NCBI GenBank assembly: GCA_007131945.1
Contig: SLPP01000019.1
Span: forward strand, 1-23,243
DNA length: 23,243 nt
Source: Paracoccaceae bacterium
GTDB taxonomy: Bacteria > Pseudomonadota > Alphaproteobacteria > Rhodobacterales > Rhodobacteraceae
Reading direction: 5' to 3'
A model generated the notes under the pieces. The model had not been told where the DNA came from. It saw only the letters and a list, made by a program, of their open reading frames with translations, and did no database searches. Positions 6,064 through 12,560 of the stretch are shown here, one piece after another. The position numbers and the translations under genes are program-made. Numbering within the stretch: position 1 is the first letter of the stretch; the number at the start of each line of letters is the position of its first letter.

Positions 6064-8028
6064 ATGCCCGAATCCGCGCGCACCGTCCTGACATGCAGCT
6101 GCGAGGGCACGATGCCTCTCGACGGCAAGGCACTGGCGACTGCGGGGGCCGAGGGGCGGTCGGCGCATCAGCTCTGCCGGGCGCAGCTGGAGAATTTTCG
6201 CGCCGCGCTGGGGCGGTTCGCCGAGGTGACGGTGACCTGCACGCAGGAGGCGCCGCTCTTCGCCGAGGTCGCCGAGGAGGCGGGCTTCTCCGGGCGGCTG
6301 TCCTTCGTCAACATACGCGAGACGGCGGGCTGGTCCGAGGCGGGGGCAGCGGCCGGGCCGAAGATGGCCGCGCTCATCGCCATGGCCGGGGTCGAGCCCG
6401 CGCCGTTCGAACTCGTGAGCCTCGAAAGCGAGGGCGTGACGCTGGTGCTCGGCCGCGGCGAGGAGGCGATGGAGGCCGCGCGCACGCTCGCCGAGACGCT
6501 CGACATCACGCTCCTGCTCGTGCCCGGCGCCGAGGCGATGCCGCCGCGGCGCACGGTCTTTCCGGTGCTGCAGGGGCGGATCCGCAAGGCGCGGGGGCAT
6601 CTGGGGGCGTTCGAACTCACCGTCGACGACTATGCCGCGCCCGCGCCCTCGTCCCGCAGCCGGCTCGAATTCGAGGCGGCGCGCGACGGGGCGGTGTCGC
6701 GCTGCGACCTGGTGCTCGACCTGACGGGCAACCCGCCGCTCTTTCCGGCGGCCGAGTTGCGGCCGGGCTACCTGCGCGCCGACCCGCGCGATCCGGCGGC
6801 GGTGGCGCGCTTGGTGGCGCGGGCGCAGGGCATGATCGGCACCTTCGACAAGCCGAAGTTCATCGATTTCCGCGCCGATCTCTGCGCCCATTCGCGCAAC
6901 CGGATCACCGGCTGTACGCGCTGCCTCGGGCTCTGCCCGACCGGCGCGATCGAGCCCGCGGGCGACAGCGTGGCGATCGACCCGAATATCTGCGCCGGCT
7001 GCGGGCAATGCGCTGCCGCCTGTCCGACGGGGGCCGCCGCCTACGCGCTGCCGCAGGTCGAGGCGCTGGCCCGGTCGCTGCGCGCCGGGCTGCGCGCCTG
7101 GTTCGCGGCCGGGGGGCAGGCGGCGCCGGTGATCCTCCTGCACGACGAGGGGCATGGCGGCGCGCTGATCGACGCCTCGTCAAGGATGGGCCGGGGCCTG
7201 CCCGCGCATGTCATCCCGGTCCAGGTCAACGAACCCGGCCAGGTCGGGCCCGAGATCATGGCCGCGGCGCTCGCCTGGGGGGCGGGGGCGGTGCGGGTGC
7301 TGACCCGGGCGCGGCCGGCGCATCCGCTCGACGGGCTCGACGAGACGCTGGCGCTGATGGAGGTGATCGGCGCCGCGACCGGCCATCCGGAGGAGACCTG
7401 CGCGCTGATCCAGACCGACGATCCCGAGGCGCTGGAGACCGCGCTCTGGACGAAGCCCGCCGCTGCCCGCGCCGCGCGGTCCTCGTTCCTGCCGCCGGCG
7501 GACAAGCGCGGGCTCCTGACGCTCGCCATGGCCGAGATGAACCGCGCCGCGCCCGAGCCGGCCGAGCGCGTCGCGCTGCCCGAGGGCGCGCCCTTCGGCG
7601 CGGTGGCGCTGGATCGCGACGCCTGCACGCTCTGCCTGGCCTGCGTCAGCGCCTGTCCGGCGGGGGCGCTCGGCGACAATCCCGACCGGCCGATGCTGCG
7701 CTTCACCGAGCAGGCCTGCGTGCAGTGCGGGCTCTGCGCCGCGACCTGCCCCGAGGACGCGATCACGCTCGTCCCGCGCATCGACTTCGCCGAATGGGAG
7801 ACGCCGAAGCGGGTGCTGAACGAGGACGAACCCTTCGCCTGCACCGGCTGCGGCAAGCCCTTCGGCGCGCGGGCGTCGATCGAGCGGGTCACGGCGAAGC
7901 TGGAAGGCCACTGGATGTTCTCGGGACCCGAGGGGGCGAAGCGGCGCGAGCTTCTCACGCTCTGCGACGACTGCCGCACGCAGCGGGTGGTGATCGAGGG
8001 GTTCGACCCGCACGAGAAGATCGGCTGA
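6064..8028 (+). CDS. Multi-cluster 4Fe-4S protein with HdrA/MvhD-like segments
   Basis: A 654-residue soluble iron-sulfur protein with no signal or membrane segment. The N-terminus has TCSCEGTM (C11, C13), LC38 and TC59 in an HdrA-like arrangement. Then come C274-x9-C284-x2-C287-x3-C291P and a full ferredoxin motif C310/313/316/320. A domain at about 350-480 (VILLHDEGHGGALIDASSRM) resembles MvhD/Hdr partner domains without their cysteines. It is followed by two more ferredoxin motifs (C521/524/527/531; C552/555/558/562). The end has a CxxC (593/596) and CxxC (634/637) pair suggesting a zinc ribbon or rubredoxin-like site. GGGGAAAG before the ATG at 6064 favours this start over 6037. Similar proteins are encoded beside formate dehydrogenase genes. 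It probably carries electrons for that enzyme or its assembly, but the partner is inferred only from location. Confidence 0.85.
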   Translation: MPESARTVLTCSCEGTMPLDGKALATAGAEGRSAHQLCRAQLENFRAALGRFAEVTVTCTQEAPLFAEVAEEAGFSGRLSFVNIRETAGWSEAGAAAGPKMAALIAMAGVEPAPFELVSLESEGVTLVLGRGEEAMEAARTLAETLDITLLLVPGAEAMPPRRTVFPVLQGRIRKARGHLGAFELTVDDYAAPAPSSRSRLEFEAARDGAVSRCDLVLDLTGNPPLFPAAELRPGYLRADPRDPAAVARLVARAQGMIGTFDKPKFIDFRADLCAHSRNRITGCTRCLGLCPTGAIEPAGDSVAIDPNICAGCGQCAAACPTGAAAYALPQVEALARSLRAGLRAWFAAGGQAAPVILLHDEGHGGALIDASSRMGRGLPAHVIPVQVNEPGQVGPEIMAAALAWGAGAVRVLTRARPAHPLDGLDETLALMEVIGAATGHPEETCALIQTDDPEALETALWTKPAAARAARSSFLPPADKRGLLTLAMAEMNRAAPEPAERVALPEGAPFGAVALDRDACTLCLACVSACPAGALGDNPDRPMLRFTEQACVQCGLCAATCPEDAITLVPRIDFAEWETPKRVLNEDEPFACTGCGKPFGARASIERVTAKLEGHWMFSGPEGAKRRELLTLCDDCRTQRVVIEGFDPHEKIG

Positions 8029-8050
8029 CAAGCACGGCCGGTCCGCCCTC

Positions 8051-8072
8051 CGACCGTCGCCCGACCGTCGCC
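8051..8072. repeat. Tandem 11-bp direct repeat
   Basis: CGACCGTCGCC occurs twice head to tail (8051-8061 and 8062-8072), just downstream of the Fe-S protein stop. Function unknown; may be replication slippage. Confidence 0.6.
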
Positions 8073-8091
8073 CGGGCGGGGGCGGCCCGGC

Positions 8092-8113
8092 AAGTGCGCG
8101 CATGCGCGCACTT
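8092..8113 (+). terminator. Perfect 22-bp palindrome downstream of the Fe-S protein gene
   Basis: The half-site AAGTGCGCGCA and its exact reverse complement meet at position 8102/8103, giving a 9-bp stem with CATG loop if transcribed. Only three T residues follow, so it is a weak intrinsic terminator, or possibly a protein-binding palindrome. It lies 64 bases after the stop at 8028. Confidence 0.45.
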
Positions 8114-8177
8114 TCACAAGGCAATGATTTCACTGCGAAAATCAGAGCCGTTAACCGCAACGAAACCTTTGCTTCGG

Positions 8178-8205
8178 GCGCCCGGTGATGCTGCTGACCG
8201 GGCGC
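8178..8205. repeat. Inverted repeat, 9-bp arms, in the convergent gap
   Basis: GCGCCCGGT (8178-8186) and ACCGGGCGC (8197-8205) are separated by a 10-base loop. No T-run follows on either strand. It lies between two convergent genes, so it could be a bidirectional RNA 3' end or a Rho-associated structure. A weaker arm pair TGATTT-N8-AAATCA is at 8125-8144. Confidence 0.45.
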
Positions 8206-8225
8206 GGCCGGTGTCCCGTCTCTCG

Positions 8226-8257
8226 AAAAAAGGGGGCCGCCGCTGCCGTCGCCCTCC
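8226..8257 (-). terminator. Intrinsic terminator of the eight-gene oxidase/NOR-like operon
   Basis: On the minus strand, directly after the hemerythrin stop, GGAGGGC (8257-8251) can pair with GCCCCC (8237-8232), leaving one bulged A. A run of six T (8231-8226) follows. Position and U-tract fit a factor-independent terminator closing the operon. Confidence 0.55.
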
Positions 8258-8662
8258 TCAGTGCTCGTGCGGGCCCAGCCGGCGGTGGAGCCGGGCGTCG
8301 TGGACGCGGAAGTGATCGGCGAACCAGGCCTCGAGCGTGCGGGTCAGGTGCTCGGCGGCCGTTTCGGGCTGGGCCGGGGCCTCGTCCATCAGGTCGCGCA
8401 ACTCGTCGAGGAGGCGCTCGTGATCGGTCTTGTGCGGGCCGAGCTGGTCGTAGCGGGCATTGCGCATCTGCTCTTCCTCGAGCGCGAAATGCGCCGAGAT
8501 GGCGCGGAAGAGGTCGCCGAAGGCGCGGTCGATATCGGTCTCGGGCCGCCGGTCGAGGATGGCCTCGGCAGCGGTATTGACCAGCTCGACGAGTTCCTGG
8601 TGCTCGTGGTCGATCGCCGGGTCGCCGACGCTGTATTCGGGCTTCCATTCGATCGGGGGCAT
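8258..8662 (-). CDS. Bacteriohemerythrin (di-iron O2/NO-binding protein)
   Basis: A 134-residue single-domain hemerythrin. All the usual di-iron ligands can be placed: H21 (IDHEHQEL), H58 and E62 (HFALEEEQM), H77 and H81 (HKTDHERLL), H117 and D122 (HFRVHD). The N-terminal WKPEYSVG matches the family start. There is no signal peptide, so it is cytoplasmic. Hemerythrins bind O2 and some bind NO; in this operon it could deliver, buffer or sense one of these gases. It is the last gene, 9 bases after the preceding stop, with GAGGAATCTCC before the ATG. A terminator follows at once. Confidence in fold is high; the ligand is inferred from context. Confidence 0.93.
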   Translation of the reverse strand: MPPIEWKPEYSVGDPAIDHEHQELVELVNTAAEAILDRRPETDIDRAFGDLFRAISAHFALEEEQMRNARYDQLGPHKTDHERLLDELRDLMDEAPAQPETAAEHLTRTLEAWFADHFRVHDARLHRRLGPHEH

Positions 8663-8671
8663 GGAGATTCC

Positions 8672-9193
8672 TCAGTGAAAGACGAACTCGCCGGTGGCGC
8701 TGCGGAAGTCTATCGCAAGGTTCTGGCCGGGTTCCAGCACCACCTGCCGGTTGTGTTCATGGCTGAACCCCGCGGTAAGCGGATCGTCGCGCAACCGCAG
8801 CGCGACGTGGTAGCTGCCCGCCGGCAGCACCAGCCGCTTGTAGGCGCGCGACGGCCCGCTGCCGGCAAGGCCCGTCGGCGGCAGGTCGGCCGCGACGACC
8901 GGGGCGCCGTCGATGTCCATCTCGACCCGGACCGGCGCGCGGCGGCGCTCGCAGACCTGCGGCGTGCGCATGTTGGGCGGCAGCGCGGCCAGTTCCTCGG
9001 GCGTGCGGTCGCGGCAGACGCGGCCGCCGGGATGGGTGAAGCTGAGCCGGATCAGCCCGGCATCCTCGGGCACCGACTGCCATTCCGGCCAGTAGGACAG
9101 GACCGCCGTCGCCGCGCTCAGCGCCAGGGTGGCGATGCCGCCCATCACCAGGTGCCGGCCGCGCCCGGCGAGGCCCTGCAGCGCGCGCCTCAT
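8672..9193 (-). CDS. Unrecognised membrane-anchored periplasmic protein of the oxidase/NOR-like operon
   Basis: A 173-residue protein I do not recognise. It has a basic N-terminus (MRRALQGLAGRGRH), one hydrophobic helix at about residues 15-34, and then a probable periplasmic domain. Visible features are SYWPEWQSVPEDAG after the helix, two cysteines (C60 in GGRVCRDRTPEEL, C81 in PQVCERRRAPVRV), and a beta-rich C-terminal half (YKRLVLPAGSYHVALRLRDD) ending VLEPGQNLAIDF. The overall plan recalls small oxidase-assembly proteins such as FixH or CtaG, without clear similarity. The ATG overlaps the stop of the cytochrome b fusion gene as ATGA and has no separate ribosome site, so it is coupled to it. 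It is probably an assembly factor or accessory subunit; this is inference from neighbours only. Confidence 0.8.
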   Translation of the reverse strand: MRRALQGLAGRGRHLVMGGIATLALSAATAVLSYWPEWQSVPEDAGLIRLSFTHPGGRVCRDRTPEELAALPPNMRTPQVCERRRAPVRVEMDIDGAPVVAADLPPTGLAGSGPSRAYKRLVLPAGSYHVALRLRDDPLTAGFSHEHNRQVVLEPGQNLAIDFRSATGEFVFH

Positions 9194-10806
9194 TTCGCCA
9201 CCACCTGCGCCCGCGCCACCGCCTGCGCCACCGCCCGCGCCTCGGCCGCCTCCTCGGCGCCCAGCGGGCGCAGCTTCTCGTAGGGTGCCATCGCGGCCAG
9301 ACGCTCGGCGAAGGCGGCGAGTTCCATCTGCAGGCGCAAGGGCTCGCTGGGGCCGGCCCAGACGGTCAGCAGCCGTTCGCGCGGTACCCGTTCGCGCAGG
9401 AGCGGGTCGCGGGTGCGGGCGATGCGCTGCTGCATCCAGTCGACGCCGAAGCGGTGCTGGCACTCGCGCTCGGCGCAGCCCGAGATGCAGACCCCGTCGG
9501 CGAGGCCCCGGCTGATGATGTAGTCGATGATCGAGGGCGGCGGCATCGCCGCGCAGGGCACGAGCACCCGGCCCGGCGGGACCGGGCCGGCATCCTCGCC
9601 GCCCGCGCCATGCGCGCAGGCGAGGGTGAGGATGCGGCCCCCGCCCTCGGGCAGCGCCTCGGCCGCGGCGATGACATCGGCGCGCAGCCGCGCGAAGGGG
9701 TAGTCGGGCAGGTCGATCCCGGTCTTCAGGTCGCCCGAGGTGCGGAAGGGCGTCGAGGCGGGGCAGGAGCCCATGCAGATGCCGCAGGCGACGCAGCGCG
9801 CCGGATTGACCTTGACCTCGCGCGGATAGGGCAGCCCGTCGCTGCGCGGCTCGATCGTGATCGCGGCATAGGGGCAGTCGTTTGCACAGCGCATGCAGCC
9901 GTTGCAGCGCGGCAGGTAGACCTCGGCGGCGGCGGCCTCGGCGCGCGGCGGCAGCCAGGGCAGGCCGATCATCACGACGGTGAAGAGCCCGACGCCGGCC
10001 CAGATGATCCCCGGCGGCACGATCTCGATCACCGGGTAGAGCGGCAGGTAGAACCAGTCGATCCCCACCCGCTGCGGCACGAGCGACAGGTCCGCCGGCC
10101 CCTGCGAGACCGCCGGGATGGCGTAGGAGACGACGACGAGCGCAACCAGCGTGATCAGTGCCAGGCCGAACGGCGGGTTGGTGCGCGCGTCGGTGATCCG
10201 CTGGGTGTGGATCCACATTACCAGCAGAAGCAGGAGCGGGATCGCGATATGCAGGAACACCATCAGCGTGAAGAAGCGGCTCGACAGGTTCGCCGGCGAC
10301 AGGAAGTTGCGCGCGATCGGCTCGGCGAAGATGCCGAGCGCGTCGAGAAGCTCGGTCGAGGTGATGGCGACGTATTGCGCCAGCTGGTCCCAGACCAGCC
10401 AGTAGCCGGTGATCCCCGAGAGGTAGACGAACCAGATGATCGGCACGCCGGTGACCCAGGAGAACCAGCGCTTGCCGCGATAGCGGTCGCGCGCCCATTC
10501 GCGCACGAGATGCAGGAACATCACCAGCACCATCAGGTCCGAGGCATAGCGGTGCAGGCTGCGCGAGAGCCCGGCATGCCACCACAGGTCGTGGGTGATC
10601 CACTCGACCGATTCGTAGGAGGCATGCACCCCGGTATCCCAGAAGATGAAGAGGTAGATGCCGCTGACCACGACGATCCAGAACAGGAACCAGCCGAGCG
10701 GGCCGAGATTGGCGAGCGGGTTCCAGTCGTGACCGAAGAGCCGGTCAAGGCCGCGCTCGGCCCGGTCGAAACCGCGCCGCAGGGTCGTGCGGAGGCCGGC
10801 CATCAT
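9190..10806 (-). CDS. Fusion: di-heme cytochrome b + two [4Fe-4S] + MvhD-like domain
   Basis: A 538-residue membrane protein with three modules. Residues 1-290 form a cytochrome b N-terminal-type domain. H85/H99 (SLHRYASDLMVLVMFLH) and H186/H200 (FLHIAIPLLLLLVMWIH), each pair 14 apart as in cytochrome bc complexes, should bind two b hemes, and further helices follow near 215-232 and 262-284. Residues 295-355 hold two ferredoxin clusters: C301/304/307/311 and C338/341/344/348. Residues 390-510 resemble the delta subunit of methyl-viologen-reducing hydrogenase (MvhD), with C397, C418, C440, C444 and C449. It could pass electrons between a soluble donor and the membrane. The start codon overlaps the SCO stop; two adjacent ATGs (10806 and 10803) are possible. 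Module assignments are firm; direction of electron flow and partner are inferred. Confidence 0.9.
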   Translation of the reverse strand: MMAGLRTTLRRGFDRAERGLDRLFGHDWNPLANLGPLGWFLFWIVVVSGIYLFIFWDTGVHASYESVEWITHDLWWHAGLSRSLHRYASDLMVLVMFLHLVREWARDRYRGKRWFSWVTGVPIIWFVYLSGITGYWLVWDQLAQYVAITSTELLDALGIFAEPIARNFLSPANLSSRFFTLMVFLHIAIPLLLLLVMWIHTQRITDARTNPPFGLALITLVALVVVSYAIPAVSQGPADLSLVPQRVGIDWFYLPLYPVIEIVPPGIIWAGVGLFTVVMIGLPWLPPRAEAAAAEVYLPRCNGCMRCANDCPYAAITIEPRSDGLPYPREVKVNPARCVACGICMGSCPASTPFRTSGDLKTGIDLPDYPFARLRADVIAAAEALPEGGGRILTLACAHGAGGEDAGPVPPGRVLVPCAAMPPPSIIDYIISRGLADGVCISGCAERECQHRFGVDWMQQRIARTRDPLLRERVPRERLLTVWAGPSEPLRLQMELAAFAERLAAMAPYEKLRPLGAEEAAEARAVAQAVARAQVVAK

Positions 10807-11642
10807 CCGGCCTCGCGGCCCTGTCCGGGGGGGGCAGCGAGCCGGCGCATCGCGCGGCGATGGGCGATCACCATGCGCACGAGGATCGCGGCGAAGATCA
10901 GCAGCGACAGCCCGCCGAAGAAGATGCCGAAGAAGATGCCGTAGTCGAAGCGATAGGCGCCGGTCAGCGGGTTGTAGGTGGTGCAGATGAAGGCGACGCG
11001 GTCCCACAGGTCGGCGGGCGCGAGCGAGCGGGTACGGGTGCCGAAGACGAGATCCTTCATCGGCTCCATGAAGACCGGCAGCGGGAAGGTCTCGCCGTAG
11101 ACCTGGCGGTAGACGGTGCCGTCGGCGTCGAGGATCGAGGTCTGCATCACATGGTCGAACCCGCCCGCCGCGGCGCGGAAGGAGAAGCCCAGATCCTCGA
11201 GGAAGGCGGCGGTGGTGGCGTCGTCGGCGCTGGCGATGTGCCAGCCGTCGACGGCGAGGATCCGGTGGGTATTGGCGAAGGCCTGCAGCTGCGCCGGGCG
11301 GTCGCCGCGGGCATCGAAGCCGAAGGTGAGCACGTTGAACCGCCCGGTGCCCAGCGCCCGCTGCGCCTCGATCACCGCGTCGCGCAGATGGCCGGTGGTG
11401 ACCGGGCAGACGGTCGAGCAGCTGGTGAAGATCAGCGAGACGACGAGCGGCTTGCCGCGCAGGTCGGAAAGCGAGAGCGGGGCGCCGGTATGGTCGATCA
11501 GCACATGCGCGCCGACCTGCCGGCCGATCGCGGCCTGGCTTTCCTCGAAGGCGATCTGCGCGTCGATCCGGGCGGTCTGCGCCGCGGCCGGCACGCCCAG
11601 CGCCAGGGTCACGGAGAGGAGAAGGAAACGCAGCAGGATCAT
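10803..11642 (-). CDS. SCO1/SenC-family copper chaperone with C-terminal TM helix
   Basis: A 279-residue protein of the SCO/PrrC family, which delivers copper to, or reduces, the CuA site of oxidase subunit II. A cleavable-looking signal (residues 1-21, ending VPAAAQ) precedes a thioredoxin-like domain. The CxxxC metal site is C75/C79 (FTSCSTVCP) and the third ligand is H164 (GFDHVMQTS). Unlike most SCO proteins it carries an extra hydrophobic helix at about 235-260 (FFGIFFGGLSLLIFAAILVR) and a basic cytoplasmic tail, so it would be anchored at its C-terminus. The start overlaps the ctaB stop by ATGA and lacks its own clear ribosome site. A CuA subunit encoded four genes downstream in the sequence listing but upstream in the transcript is its natural client. 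Confidence 0.93.
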   Translation of the reverse strand: MILLRFLLLSVTLALGVPAAAQTARIDAQIAFEESQAAIGRQVGAHVLIDHTGAPLSLSDLRGKPLVVSLIFTSCSTVCPVTTGHLRDAVIEAQRALGTGRFNVLTFGFDARGDRPAQLQAFANTHRILAVDGWHIASADDATTAAFLEDLGFSFRAAAGGFDHVMQTSILDADGTVYRQVYGETFPLPVFMEPMKDLVFGTRTRSLAPADLWDRVAFICTTYNPLTGAYRFDYGIFFGIFFGGLSLLIFAAILVRMVIAHRRAMRRLAAPPGQGREAG

Positions 11643-12523
11643 GCCAGCAACCGGTCGAACGCGCCCTGCAGGATGACCCCGGTCGCCAGCGCGGCGAAAT
11701 GCACCAGCGAGGCGCGGAAACAGGCCATCGCCGTGCGCTTGCCGGGCGCGCGCATCAGCGCCCAGGCGGCGATCAGGAACCAGGCGCCCGCGGCGAGGGC
11801 GAAGATCCCGTAGATCCAGCCGAGCCCCAGCGCCAGCGGCAGGAGCGACAGCCCGACCAGCGCCGCGACATGCAGGAAGATCGTCGGCCCCCAGACCTCG
11901 GGCTCGGTGACGACGGGCAGCATCGGGATGCCGGCGCGGCGGTAGTCCTCGCCCCGCGCGGCTGCGAGCGCCCAGAAATGCGGCGGTGTCCAGAGGAAGA
12001 GGACGCCGGCGAGGACCAGCGCCTCGGGGCTGATCACCGGCCCGACCGGATCGGCCGCGGCCGCCGCCCCGGCGAGCAGCGCGAATGAGCCCGCCGCGCC
12101 GCCGATCACCACGTTCCAGACCGTCCGCCGCTTGAGCCAGACGGTGTAGACCAGCGCGTAGGTCAGCGAGCCGAGGAAGACGAGGACGGTGGCCAGCGTG
12201 CCGCCGACCGACCAGGCCATCAGCAGCGAGGCGGCGAGCAGCGCGCTGAAGGTCACCGGCCAGACCGGCCCCGCCTTCAGCCGGCCGCTGGCGAAGGGGC
12301 GGTTGAAGGTGCGCGCCATCAGCCGGTCGGTGTCGCGCTCGAGATACTGGTTGAAGGCCCCCGCCGCGCCCGAGGCGCCGAGCACGGCGAGGGTGAAGAC
12401 CGCCGCCTCCAGCGCCCCCATCGGGCCGCCCGCGACCAGGATCCCGACCAGCGCGGCCAGCGCCACGAAGGAGCCGATGCGCAGCTTCAGGATCGAGGCG
12501 GTCATGGTCAGGGCAGCTTGCAT
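11639..12523 (-). CDS. ctaB: Protoheme IX farnesyltransferase (heme O synthase)
   Basis: A 294-residue polytopic UbiA-family prenyltransferase that converts heme B to heme O with farnesyl diphosphate. The two Asp-rich substrate motifs are seen: NQYLERDTDRLMART near residues 58-72, and the second loop around YTVWLKRRTVWNVVIGG. The family signature WTPPHFWALA lies near residue 178. Length and the roughly eight to nine membrane helices match CtaB/CyoE. It starts at ATG 12523 after AAGGAAAGCGCGCCC, 37 bases after the subunit I stop, and overlaps the SCO start. No heme A synthase (CtaA) is in the window, so the enzyme encoded upstream may use heme O, or heme A if ctaA lies elsewhere. Confidence 0.95.
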   Translation of the reverse strand: MQAALTMTASILKLRIGSFVALAALVGILVAGGPMGALEAAVFTLAVLGASGAAGAFNQYLERDTDRLMARTFNRPFASGRLKAGPVWPVTFSALLAASLLMAWSVGGTLATVLVFLGSLTYALVYTVWLKRRTVWNVVIGGAAGSFALLAGAAAAADPVGPVISPEALVLAGVLFLWTPPHFWALAAARGEDYRRAGIPMLPVVTEPEVWGPTIFLHVAALVGLSLLPLALGLGWIYGIFALAAGAWFLIAAWALMRAPGKRTAMACFRASLVHFAALATGVILQGAFDRLLA

Positions 12524-12560
12524 GGGCGCGCTTTCCTTGCGTTCGGTCGTTGTCCGGAGG

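Noticed and set aside
8672..10603. A 643-codon minus-strand frame continuous with the small periplasmic protein gene
   Set aside because: Its upstream part lies over the cytochrome b/Fe-S/MvhD gene in another frame and is Arg/Ala/Pro-rich nonsense. The real gene starts at the ATG at 9193.
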